Shown one piece after another: positions 51,152 to 61,505 of a DNA stretch of 64,000 nucleotides. The DNA is from Corella eumyota (lineage: Eukaryota > Chordata > Ascidiacea > Phlebobranchia > Corellidae). The notes below the pieces were generated by a model. That model was not told where the DNA came from, searched no databases, and saw only the letters and a program-made list of their open reading frames with translations. How positions within the stretch are numbered: the stretch's first letter is position 1; every line of letters starts with the position of its first letter. The position numbers and the translations under genes were made by a program. The stretch lies in NCBI GenBank assembly GCA_963082875.1, contig OY720099.1, positions 4,526,001-4,590,000 of the forward strand. Reading direction: 5' to 3'.

Positions 51152-52715
51152 TTAACTTGGGTCTGATACTAAATCAAAGGGGGGTAATGGAGGTGGGTGA
51201 CTTACACACAACTCACTTACCCCACCTACTGTTCTATTTTCTGGGGCTGGCTGAGTGCTAATAAAATTATTTAATTTTTTGAGAGAGGAATTTGATTCGT
51301 CCAAGTTTTCGACATCGACTAGAGCCTCGTTTGTGCTTGTTTCAAATTTTTGTTTTTTGTTTGGTATACTAGTGTCTAGGTCGCTCGTAAAGTCGTCAAA
51401 CGAAATGGTTTCCTACATTTGATAAAAAAAATTTAAGTTATATAATACTTTAGAATTAATGCCATCAGGAAATACATTAAAATTTGAGTTAATTATTATA
51501 GATATAAAGTTAAGCAAAATTAAAAAAAAAGATTATTTTAAACCAAATAAGTACCCCCCCAAAAAAATAAAAATGACAAAAAAAAAGCAAAAAAATGATG
51601 CAATTAGTTCAAGGAAAATTTATTTAATTCTTTTCTATTTTTGAGCATACTAAATAAACTTATTATTTTAATAAAATATAACTTACAGCAGGTACAGTTT
51701 CCACTACAGCATTTTCGCTCAATCTTTTTCTACTTTGATGTGTTTTCTTCAACATCGGCATTCCTGCTTCAGTATATATTTTTCTTTTGATTGCATTTTT
51801 GAGTTGCCCCCTTGGAAATTTAAAAAAATGTTTTTAAAGCAATTTTAGATGAGTTAAGAGTCATTTAATAAACTATAATTGTTGTGCATAGGAGAATTTT
51901 TGCAAACAATTATCAGTTGAGAGTTGTAACAAAATTTCGACAATTAAAATGTCGACCATAGCACAGGAAAAAAAACATAAATTCAAATAGTTAAAATAAT
52001 TTTTAGCTATATATGTACTTAATATTAGTTACACAAAATTGAGTGTATTGTGCTAGTCAATTTATTATTAAAAATCTTACAACGATCTTGTTTTAACAAC
52101 TTCACTGATCCTGTTTAAGTCATTTCCAAACATTTGAACGGCATTCCTTAACATTTCTATCTCTTCTTCACTCCATTTTGCCCTAACATCATAATTTGTC
52201 ATTTTTGGTTACCATAATTGTTTAAATTCTTGTTAAAAATTATTTTTTAAAAAGCAATATTTTTAGATTAAAATTAGAAAGCAGAATTTAAAATAATTTT
52301 TTTATTTTCTGAATTTGGAATTTATTGGGGCGATAGTTAACACTAGTTTATTCATTTATATTTTGAGACTTGGTAATATAAACTCAGGTTTAAAATAAGT
52401 ATATTTCTTACCCAGGTGGGGCTTCAACTTGGGTATTAATTTGCATTGTCAGCTCGGCAAGTCTGGTAAATGCATCGCCCGCTGTTTTGAAGATTTGACT
52501 AACCTACAAAACACAAAATCAAGATAAAATTTGACTAAATTTTAAACATAGTATTTTGTCTTTAACAAATAACAAAAACGAACTAATTTAAAAAAAATAA
52601 AATGATTTTAAAGCAATACAAATTTAAAATGAAATATATAATAAAATTATAAATAAACAAACACTCAAAAAAGTAAAAGTTAAAATACCTTAACTGCTGC
52701 AGAAGTATCTGTCAT
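51152..52715 (-). CDS. BAP18: Chromatin complexes subunit BAP18, 201 aa
   Basis: BAP18 (human C17orf49) is a nuclear SANT/Myb-like protein of the NURF and MLL1 complexes that helps recognise H3K4me3 chromatin. Five phase-consistent exons: 52689-52715, 52412-52503, 52081-52182, 51687-51810, 51152-51412. The order of conserved blocks matches the human protein: VSQIFKTAGDAFTRLAELTM, AKWSEEEIEMLRNAV, FGNDLNRISEVVKTRS, QLKNAIKRKIYTEAGMPM. A low-complexity tail carries a KKQKFE cluster and a VDVENLDE segment, both with counterparts in the human tail. It is about 30 residues longer than the human protein, mainly at the C-terminus. The start is the only ATG upstream of the conserved block in frame. 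Confidence 0.9.
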
Positions 52716-53001
52716 GATTGTAATTTATACACAAAACTTACAAATAATTCAGACTTTAATAATCTATATCTAGCACATTATAACATAACAGTTTTTTAGT
52801 TTGGTTGGTATTATCTCGAGAAACAATTTAGCAATAACAATTTAGAAAACCACTTTTCAAATTTTGTACACAGAGAAAGAATAAATAAATAGTACATTTG
52901 TTTCGGAGGTTAGTTATAATGAACTATAAAAAAATCAGCTTTTTGAGTTTAAGATAAATTTTAGAGGCACACAAAATAAGAAAAAAATCCAGCTAAAGTT
53001 T

Positions 53002-53262
53002 TTAAAATCGAAGCCTTTGAACTTTCGGTTTCTCTGGGTAAAGTTTTACTTTGTATTTTACCGCCGATACCATGTAGACATCGTTTTCGTATTGTAAGTA
53101 ATGACACAAATATAAGAATGGCCAACAGAGCCACATCGAGCCTTTGTCTTTCATTACACCCAGCAGGGTAGTGGTAGGCTGATGAAAAGGAGCCGCTGCA
53201 TGTTCCACCGTTCGGTGTTTGAACTTTTTAATACTTTCAAATAAAATCCTTGTTATCCTCAT
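53002..53262 (-). CDS. Small single-exon ORF with one membrane segment, 86 aa
   Basis: I do not recognise this protein. It opens with basic, hydroxylated sequence (MRITRILFESIKKFKHRT), has one hydrophobic segment at about 42-56 (MWLCWPFLYLCHYL) and ends with a Lys/Tyr/Pro-rich tail. The local base composition is coding-like compared with the flanks. It lies 287 bases upstream of BAP18 on the same strand. The shape would fit a small mitochondrial inner-membrane protein, but this is a guess and it may also be a chance ORF. Confidence 0.45.
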   Translation of the reverse strand: MRITRILFESIKKFKHRTVEHAAAPFHQPTTTLLGVMKDKGSMWLCWPFLYLCHYLQYENDVYMVSAVKYKVKLYPEKPKVQRLRF

Positions 53263-53835
53263 TTCTGACGTTTTTTAACCAATTAAGGTCCAAATCAATT
53301 CAAAAAGTCCCTACCACCTATGAATGAAAATAAATTGAATAAATTTACTGAAACGGCTTGAAACTGAACAGTATTTAGAATCAATCAAGGTAAGAATTTA
53401 AAAATGTAAACAATTGTTATGATTTTTTTATGTAAGCCGTATTTAAAAAAATATATAATACTATAAACTTATACAAAGAAACTTATTCACAAATTTAATT
53501 GCTTGAAATTAAAATTTTACAGTTCGACATTAGATGAAAATAAAATATCTATTTAACAGAATTGCACAGAAATAACAGCAACAGTAATAATTATCATAAA
53601 GTAAACAAAGAATAAACAAACAAACTTTTACCCATCCCACTTACAGGCAGTCATTCTGTCATTAAAAAAACATAGTTATAAAGTTAAATTGAAAGTAATT
53701 AAAATTGCAATGTGGGTTTTAAATTAAATCAAAAATCACCAAACCTTTATTCATTAAAGTTTTCATTTCTTTGAGTTAACAAAAACTTTTAAATCAATTC
53801 AATAATAAAAATTAATTAACAAATCAACATCAACT
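53263..53835. other. Intergenic, includes RUFY 3' UTR
   Basis: AT-rich DNA without ORFs of note. A minus-strand AATAAA (53746-53751) lies about 85 bases after the RUFY stop codon and is the best candidate poly(A) signal. The left part would be the upstream region of the small ORF at 53002-53262. Confidence 0.45.
53746..53751 (-). terminator. Candidate polyadenylation signal of RUFY
   Basis: Minus-strand AATAAA about 85 bases downstream of the RUFY stop codon. The position is typical for a compact 3' UTR, but such hexamers are frequent by chance in DNA this AT-rich. Confidence 0.4.
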
Positions 53836-56094
53836 TTAGCTTCCTGCAGAAAAGTTTTGAAGTAGTGTGGTATGGCAGGTGTCGCACACTCTAACAGGTT
53901 TAGCAGAGGAGGCCAATGGCATTGTGTTATCACTACAAGTGTTACAAAATATCTGCCCGCAATTTCGACAGTGGTGCTTCCTGCGAGCCAAACTGAACTG
54001 TTTCTGGCATTGGAAACAGTGCTTAACTTCCTTATCAGATTCCCATATATTACCAGTCAGGCTTTTATGGACAACTTGTAAATCGCCGAGATCTTGTTTT
54101 GATTGACCTAAATGCCCTGCCAAGTCGTGGATCGTTTGTTCCTGTTCCTCACATGTTTCTCTTAAGTTATTTCGATCCATCGTCACGTTGTTTAATTCTT
54201 CTTTAAGTGATTCAGCAATCTGTAATTTCTCCTCACAAAGCACAAGTTTTTCTTCGCACTGCTGGTTTTTAGACTGCAGTGCTTCACGCCACTCTTTTTC
54301 AATATGCAAGTTTGTCACTAAAACTCCTCGTTTTTTCTCGTTGTCATCTAATTGTTGATTGTACCGATCGGCTTGCTCTCGTGCAACATCAGTTTGTCGA
54401 TCTGCCTCTAATAATTGTGAAGTCAAATTTGCATTTCTTTGCTTATGGCTGTGATTATCCTTCTCAAGTTTTGCTATTTTCTTATCTTTTTCCTCAACCA
54501 TTTTAGTTTTAACCTCTAATTTATTGTAGATATCCATGTTGATTGCTTTAACATTATCTAGCTGTTCGCGTAATGTGATCAAACCATCTTGTTTGTCGTA
54601 GATATCCTTTTCTAGCAACTTCATTGCCATTTCTAATTCCTGTTTCACAGACATTTGAAGCTCTAATTCTTTCTCAGTATCTAACCGAAGCTGAGTTTCA
54701 CGCTTTAGTTGATTTTGAAGTTGATTGCACATGTCGTCAATGCCGGCTCGCGATTGCAGTAAAGTTTCTCGCTCCATATCCAAATCCTTTTCACGATTCT
54801 CCAAAGTTTTTTGATGCGACAAAGTAAGATCCATTTTTTCAGCCAAGATTTTTTCTTGTTCTGCTTTCAAAGCAACGGAAACAATCTCAGAAGCATCGAG
54901 TTTTTGCAAAACTTCCTTGTTGTCAGCTTTAAGCTGATCACATTTTTTCTGAAATTCACTGCACGCCGTTTCTAGATGCCGATTTCTTTCCTCCAGATAA
55001 TTCTTTTGATTTAACAAGCTCTGAATCATGTCTTCATTTTTCTCTGCATCATTTTCAGACTCTTCAAAGTATAGGTATTTATTTCCATCTTTCATAAACG
55101 AGCTGTAATCAATCACCGTATTTTGATTATCCAAATCATTTTCTTTCATGCACAAATTGGCATCAATACAATTTAATCCAACTAAATGGCCAGTTAAAAC
55201 TGTAGCTTCGTCATTCATTAATATAGCACTGTCTTCATAAAATTCAGCTAAAACCTTTTTGCTTTCAACCAATATTTTAAAGTAATCGGCCATTTTTTTC
55301 TGCATAAGCGTAAGTCTTAACCATGCTCTTCCCTTGCCGAGGTAGGTCTTCACTCCAGGAAGACTTCTGACACTGTCATTGACCTCCAAAACATCAGAAG
55401 TTACTTTTTCTATTAATTCTAAAGCCGGCCAAAAATATTTGTTTTGAGTGAAAAAGTTTTTATGAGGCTTTAACCCATGTCTTAGCACATATTCCATAAT
55501 AACAAAAAATTGCTGCAAAGGCTCATGATCACTGTCCAAAGTATGGTTTTCTGCTAAAGATGACTCAATAAGACCTTTTACACTTAGTTTAGCCATGCTA
55601 AGTAAATTGCGTCTTTCGACATTCATGTTTCTTGTTCGATCTTCATTTAAATTGTCATCTATTGATTGAGTTGGTGAAGTAACCATTGCTTCTTTTGATG
55701 ATGTTTGTCTTGCTAAAGATTTTAAACTTTCAAAAGAAGATGTAAAGAATGCCGGTACTGGAATACCACTAGTTTTAATCTTTTCAGATTTATCTGATAT
55801 TTTATCGGCCTTTTGGTCTGAATCATCATTTAAATTCGATTTAATTTCTGTACTACCATTGAAAACAATATCGTTAACTGCAGGCGCGTCATTTTCTACA
55901 GCTATAGGGTCATCTTTATTACAGTTATTATCCATTTTTACGTTTTCCGAAAATGAATCCAATTTTTCAGTGATTTGCGAAGTTTCGTCATAACTTTCTT
56001 GCTTAAATTCTAAAACACTTTCCTTAAGAACGTCGGGTGATTTAGGACCAATGTCCTCACTTAATACTATGTCATCTGTTTCTTTGTCAGACAT
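53836..56094 (-). CDS. RUFY: RUN and FYVE domain protein (RUFY1/2 type), 752 aa, single exon
   Basis: RUFY proteins bind PI3P on early endosomes and link Rab/Arl GTPases to membrane tethering and motors. The frame is uninterrupted over 2.26 kb. An acidic N-terminal region (1-155) precedes the RUN domain (about 161-320: [46 protein letters not shown]). A long coiled coil occupies about 350-670, rich in Glu, Lys, Leu and Gln. The C-terminal FYVE finger (about 684-745) has WESD, the [10 protein letters not shown] signature, RVCDTC and all zinc-ligand cysteines. The complete absence of introns contrasts with every other long gene in the window and suggests a retrocopy origin. A possible trans-splice or 5' UTR acceptor (TTACATAG) lies just upstream of the start codon in mRNA sense. 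Confidence 0.93.
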   Translation of the reverse strand: MSDKETDDIVLSEDIGPKSPDVLKESVLEFKQESYDETSQITEKLDSFSENVKMDNNCNKDDPIAVENDAPAVNDIVFNGSTEIKSNLNDDSDQKADKISDKSEKIKTSGIPVPAFFTSSFESLKSLARQTSSKEAMVTSPTQSIDDNLNEDRTRNMNVERRNLLSMAKLSVKGLIESSLAENHTLDSDHEPLQQFFVIMEYVLRHGLKPHKNFFTQNKYFWPALELIEKVTSDVLEVNDSVRSLPGVKTYLGKGRAWLRLTLMQKKMADYFKILVESKKVLAEFYEDSAILMNDEATVLTGHLVGLNCIDANLCMKENDLDNQNTVIDYSSFMKDGNKYLYFEESENDAEKNEDMIQSLLNQKNYLEERNRHLETACSEFQKKCDQLKADNKEVLQKLDASEIVSVALKAEQEKILAEKMDLTLSHQKTLENREKDLDMERETLLQSRAGIDDMCNQLQNQLKRETQLRLDTEKELELQMSVKQELEMAMKLLEKDIYDKQDGLITLREQLDNVKAINMDIYNKLEVKTKMVEEKDKKIAKLEKDNHSHKQRNANLTSQLLEADRQTDVAREQADRYNQQLDDNEKKRGVLVTNLHIEKEWREALQSKNQQCEEKLVLCEEKLQIAESLKEELNNVTMDRNNLRETCEEQEQTIHDLAGHLGQSKQDLGDLQVVHKSLTGNIWESDKEVKHCFQCQKQFSLARRKHHCRNCGQIFCNTCSDNTMPLASSAKPVRVCDTCHTTLLQNFSAGS

Positions 56095-56746
56095 TTTAAA
56101 ACACCAAGCCTATGTAATTTTATTTTACAAAAATCCAAAAAACTACCAACTCTGCATTTTCGTTTTAGCACAAACATAAGTAAGCGCGCCATCTGTTGTA
56201 TTCACCTTTAGGGTTATCCTCAATAACTAATAATATTATTTTAACTAGTCTGAACAATAAGAAACTACTTTAAACATACCCTGAAATATTCTAAATAACA
56301 AACTAACACAGTTGTTATTTTTTTAAAGAATATTAGGGTTACAAACTTACTTTTTAATCAAAAAAGATGTCTTATTAATATAAAAATACATACCCATCTA
56401 AACAACCTATACAAAGAATTAAACATACAAGAGGAATACAATTCATTATACTAGAAAAAATAAAGTATAAATAAAATGGTGTAGCAAGTAAGAATATAGA
56501 TCCTTTAATATTGACAAAGCATATACTATTAAGTGGGTAAAGAAAAAACAAATTAAAACTACATAGTACCACTAATAAATTGCATAAATTTATATTTGTT
56601 TTGCTACTAGTACGAACTAATAGTTGCATAATGTCCTTCAACTTGTGAAAAATAGACTGACTACAATTTAAAATTGCACAGGTATTCAAAACAAAACAAT
56701 GATTTATCAAAACAAGTATCCTATACACAAATTATACACTAACATC
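56095..56746. other. Intergenic between RUFY and the PsuG-PsuK gene
   Basis: About 650 bases. A less AT-rich stretch with GCGCGCCATCTG (about 56182-56194) lies just upstream of RUFY and may be its promoter. The rest should be the 3' UTR of the pseudouridine gene. The minus ORF at 56375-56728 is hydrophobic low-complexity sequence with no similarity I recognise and is not called. Confidence 0.4.
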
Positions 56747-59700
56747 TTATATTTCAGTAATATTAATTACTTTTCCTGCCCAGTGTTTATCTGTTAAGGA
56801 ATTAAAATCAAAATTAGAGATATCTTGACTAATGGCTGCACTAGATCGTAATGACATCTGAGAAAATGCAATTCCTATTTTGATTGATTTATCGATTGTG
56901 TTTCCATGAGCAACACCATGAGCAAATCCTGAAGCAAAAGAATCACCTCCCCCAGAAACATTGGCGATCGGATTTCTCATCCATTTAAAGTCCGGAGGTG
57001 AAGTTAATGGATAATGCACAAATTTTGTACCCGAGTTCTATAAAATTAATAAAATATTAGTTTAGCTTTAAAAATAATTTAGAAATTGACAATACCCAAT
57101 TAACATTTTTTAAAAATACCTCTTTATATGCTAATAACACACCATTGCCACCCAGAGTAGCTAATACATATTTGGTAGATTCCAACAATGGCAAACATAA
57201 CTTTGCAATTGTGTCTAAAGAAATGTCAGCTTTGTTTGTATCTAAAAAAAATTGTTATGCAAATTAGTACTTAAATTAATAGTTAAAAGCCTGAATAAAC
57301 AAAAACATACCAGGGGTTTTGCCAGTAAGATATTGATATAAAACTCTTAATTCATCAAGATTGGGTGTACAAAAAGTAATTGAGTTTTTAAACTTCTTAG
57401 TTCCCCGGTAACCGACATCTGCTTTGAAATCACCAGTAGGTTCATAAAGTAATGGAATATCGTGGCTAAAAATAAAGTAATGGAATATCGTGGCCAAAAA
57501 TATAGTATTAAAATATTGTGGCTAAAAATTACAAACTGTATCTCAAAAAAAAAGTAAAAATAAATGAACTAATTAAAATGTCAATAAACAACTTAATATT
57601 TTTAATTGAAATAACAGATGTAATTTAAATATAGTATTAAAACTATCATTATAATATAACAATTTTTTAATTTAATAAGACTTTTACATACCTTGCACAT
57701 AGTTGACAAATTAACTGCATGGTTAAAACAGGTATATTGGCATCCACACATACTATTGGAGCTTTTTTTATTACCTCTTCATATTTTAAAATCATTTCTT
57801 CACTTATCCTAAAAACAAAATCCAAAAATTGTTAGTACACAAAGGTTTCTAAGATTAAAAATTAACTACATATTTTATTTATCGATAATACTTTAATTTA
57901 AACATTTCTAAATTACATAAAGACATAAGCAATACTTTAAAATAATCGTTTTAAATTAAAAGGTAATTTAATACACTAAAGTATAAAGTCTAGTAATTAG
58001 TAAACTGTGACCAACCTATCATGTATATCTGAATCTTCTGACCCAACTTTTACTTCGCCATTCTTATTAAACACAGCATTATATACACCAGTTCTCTGGT
58101 TTGGCAACTTTGCTATTCCATTTAAGTTCTACACAATAAAACACACGAGTATTAAGATTGCAATAAAAATTTGGTGAAGTTTTATTAATTCTGTATCTTA
58201 ATAAATAGAAATCAAATAAACTCCATGTTTATTTACCATCTCATTTAAGTATCCTAGCATAGCAGTTCCATTATAATCATCACCGACTGCAGATATCATT
58301 AAAGGGTGATTGCCTAATCTCCACAGCCCTTCTAAGTAAATAAAATAAGTATATTATCAAGGTTTTTTCTCCTTTGTATTCATAAGATGACTTTTACCTG
58401 CTATATTTTTGCCCACACCACCAAATGATTGAGTTATTATTGATGGATTAGATGGTCCTCCTAGCATGATATTTGATTGACATTTTGAGATAATATCAAT
58501 ATTACACCCTCCCACAACTACCTTAGTAAAATAAAAACAATTTAAAAAATTGATGTAAAGATTTAACTGGAGTGTTTAATACAAGATCCATTTATAACTT
58601 ACAGTTCGATTTAAGTTTGATTTTTGATTTGAATTGACAGATCCATTTTGCTTGATTCTTGAATTGTTTTGAAGAAGTGAATATTCCTTCGCAATTTGTG
58701 CTCCGACTGTTGCGTTGTTTTTAATCAGAGCAATATCTTTTTGTAGAAAAAAATAAAAAAAATATTAAAAAAATTACATCTTGTGTTAGATTAAAATAAT
58801 TTTATGAAAATAATTACTTGATTGCAATGATTTTCCCTGGGTTAATTCATTTACTCTTTGTAGCACATATGGTGTTACTTCTTTTCCAGTTATGGACAAA
58901 GAACTAAAAAAGTAAATAAATATTCGCAAATATTTGCAAAAAAGATATAATCAAACAACAAAGGTTGTAAAAAATTTTAAATTTAAAGAAAATCTAAACT
59001 ATAGTTAAAGAGCTCAAAACTAAACCTGCATTCCTTTAAAGCTGTTTGAATTGTAGTTTCGATCTCAAAACCAGAGGCAGCGTGTTCTTTTGGTATAGGG
59101 ACCGCGATTAAAATTCCATTTTTTAAACCCAACTTATTATGAAGATACATAAGCTCTGCAGCCTTATAAGCAGATGGAACATTGGCATGAGATTTAAATC
59201 CACTTTCAGGTGTGTAAAATGCTGGAAAATTTCTGTGTTTTCCGAATGTAGCAACAGTAACACCTTCTGTTTCCTTAAAAATTGTTTTTTAAATTTATTT
59301 TTATGCTTTGTAAGACTTTTTATAAGTATATATATTAGTAGAGCAGTAATAAAGCCTATCTATAGACACCCTATAGTTGGCATTTTAATTGTTGTTATAT
59401 GGTCGGAACTTGCAACTAACATTGGTGCATGATATAATTTACCCATGCACCACAAATAGTAATGTTATATTTTGTGGACAATGTAAATATATATGTCATC
59501 CACCAACTTCATGAGATATATGTAAATTATGTAAAGTTTTTTTTTTAAATATATAATTTGTTATAATCAAAATGTATTCAAATTTAATTACAAGTAGCCC
59601 AATATTTATTCTTTATGTTTTACAAATAAATTTTTAAAAATGTTACAAAAAATTTTACTAAATATTCCAATGTTTTTTCGATGTCTAGTATAGACTTCAC

Positions 59701-60805
59701 TCCAGCACTAACAACAGTAACCGGGGTTTGACCCAACTCTTTTAGATCTGCGCTGACATCCATTGTAGATTCTCCATTCTGGTGAACCCCCCCAACACCA
59801 CCAGTCACAAACAACTTTATGTTACATCTAAAAATCCCAATAACAAAATTTGAATTTCTACTTTCTTATTTAAAAAATTACACCAATTTCATGTTTTTAG
59901 AAAAATCTAAATTCGATATATTTTAAAATTACAGAATATGTTTTTAATGACCTCTTTATATGCAACTTTTTAATTGGATATCTTACTAAGTATCTGCAAT
60001 TTAAATTTTTATTAAATTACTTGTTAGCAATCCACATTGTAGCAGCAACAGTTGTTCCACCAGTTTGTTTATTTAACAAAGCAACCGGTAAATCTCTTTT
60101 TGATAATTTAACAGAGTCCTTGTTATTTGCTAGCATTTCAAGATTAGATTTGTTTATACCTTTATTAAAAAGATTTACATGCTTAATTTTTAAAAAAACC
60201 TTAACTTGTAATTTAGACAATATCCTAAATAGCAGTATCCGTAAATATTATATTTAAACAGTAAAAATTAAATATAAAGAAATAATATATATATAACATA
60301 TAAAATATTTTAAAGTGCACATAATTACCAACATGAATCGTTCCATTAATAACTCCAACAGTAGCTGGTGTTACATCATTTTCTTTTACTATTTCTTCTA
60401 CTTCTAATGCAGTCCTAATGTTACAAATATTATTTCTTTTTAAAATAATTATATATTTAGAATTTTTTTTTATTGTCAAACATTGGCAAATAACTACTAA
60501 CATATTAAAAATTAAAGAATTTAAAAATTGTCAAAAGTTTTCAATTAACAAAACAGAAGTTATTATTTAAAAAAAACAATTTATATATATTTAATTTTTT
60601 TTAAATTCTTTTAAAATATAACATTAGACCTTAAATTGTCAGGATATGGCATTCCATGAGTTATTATTGTGCTTTCCAAAACCAAGACTGGCTGTTTGCT
60701 GTTAATTGCATTCTTTACTTCATTTTGTATGATTATATTCTGACTTAAATGACGTTTGCTAATTCCCAGTAATTTTACATTACATTTTTTAGCAAATTTT
60801 AACAT
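56747..60805 (-). CDS. Fused pseudouridine-5'-phosphate glycosidase / PfkB kinase, 684 aa
   Basis: The enzyme should phosphorylate pseudouridine (PfkB half) and split pseudouridine 5'-phosphate into uracil and ribose 5-phosphate (PsuG half), salvaging modified RNA. Fourteen phase-consistent exons: 60630-60805, 60329-60414, 60021-60159, 59659-59827, 59026-59273, 58818-58903, 58603-58736, 58398-58521, 58237-58331, 58016-58128, 57692-57808, 57311-57465, 57120-57241, 56747-57037. PsuG half (about 20-330): [60 protein letters not shown] and, across the sixth splice junction, [10 protein letters not shown], so the known catalytic Glu, Asp, Lys and Asn positions are all kept. Kinase half (about 360-670): [24 protein letters not shown] and the [10 protein letters not shown] anion-hole/catalytic motif. 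Fusions of this order occur in fungi and many invertebrates. Confidence 0.93.
57445..57528. repeat. 28-bp repeat, three copies, spanning a splice acceptor
   Basis: TAAAGTAATGGAATATCGTG plus GCTAAAAA and two relatives occur head to tail with starts at 57445, 57473 and 57501. The first copy spans the 3' splice site of the exon 57311-57465 of the PsuG-PsuK gene, so both its coding start and its acceptor AG have been copied into the intron. Copy 2 reads GGCCAAAAA, which removes the AG in mRNA sense; copy 3 keeps an AG. Confidence 0.85.
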
Positions 60806-61505
60806 TATTTACTATTAAACGAACTAAAATTGCGTTGTCAACGCGTTGAACTAACAAGTTATCTATGTTAAATAAGGTTTAAAATTACCAATGTTCTAGT
60901 AGCTTAGCAATGCATAACAGGTTTAACTTGTAGTAAATCAACAAATTTTGCAAAAAAACACGTGTTAAAAATCAACAAAACGACGCTGTCTACTCATGCG
61001 TAGAGATTTAGCGGCCAATCATATGGCGAGGAAATCAAAACAAACATATGGCACGTGCTTCCCCCCATCGAATATAAAAAAATGCAGGCTTAAATTTACA
61101 TTTACCTTGTACACTTCACAAGACATAGTAATACGTTGTTAACGTTTAAATGAAAATACTAAACACATTTTAACATATTTTTCTTTAAGCTAATTACCAT
61201 AGTGAAGTAGTATATATAAATTTCTCTATTAATGAAGACCCACTAACGTTTAACGAACAGGAAACAATAGGCTCCCAGTTTCCTTATTAAGTTCCATACT
61301 TTAATTTTGACTACGTGCGAAGTTTTATAAACCATTGTGTATAGAAAAAACCTTTAACTAAATATATAGTTGGGTTGTTGTTTTGAATATAACTTATTTC
61401 AAAATTAATTAATTACTTAAAAAAGTAAGCAGTCTATAGGCTTGATATTTAGTTAATCAGTAAAGATAACATAACATTTAGATTTTATAAACATTAACTA
61501 GGAAA
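60806..61505. promoter_or_regulatory. Bidirectional promoter region, PsuG-PsuK and 2OG oxygenase
   Basis: The two genes diverge from this 700-base gap. It holds two E-boxes, CACGTG at 60959-60964 and GCACGTGC around 61052-61057, and a plus-strand TATAAAA at 61073-61079 about 430 bases upstream of the oxygenase start codon. An acceptor-like TTTTAG lies about 20 bases upstream of the PsuG-PsuK start in mRNA sense, consistent with a 5' UTR intron or trans-splicing. Confidence 0.5.

Noticed and set aside
56375-56728. 117-residue hydrophobic minus-strand frame
   Set aside because: It lies in the presumed 3' UTR of the PsuG-PsuK gene; AT-rich DNA yields such Ile/Leu/Phe-rich frames by chance.
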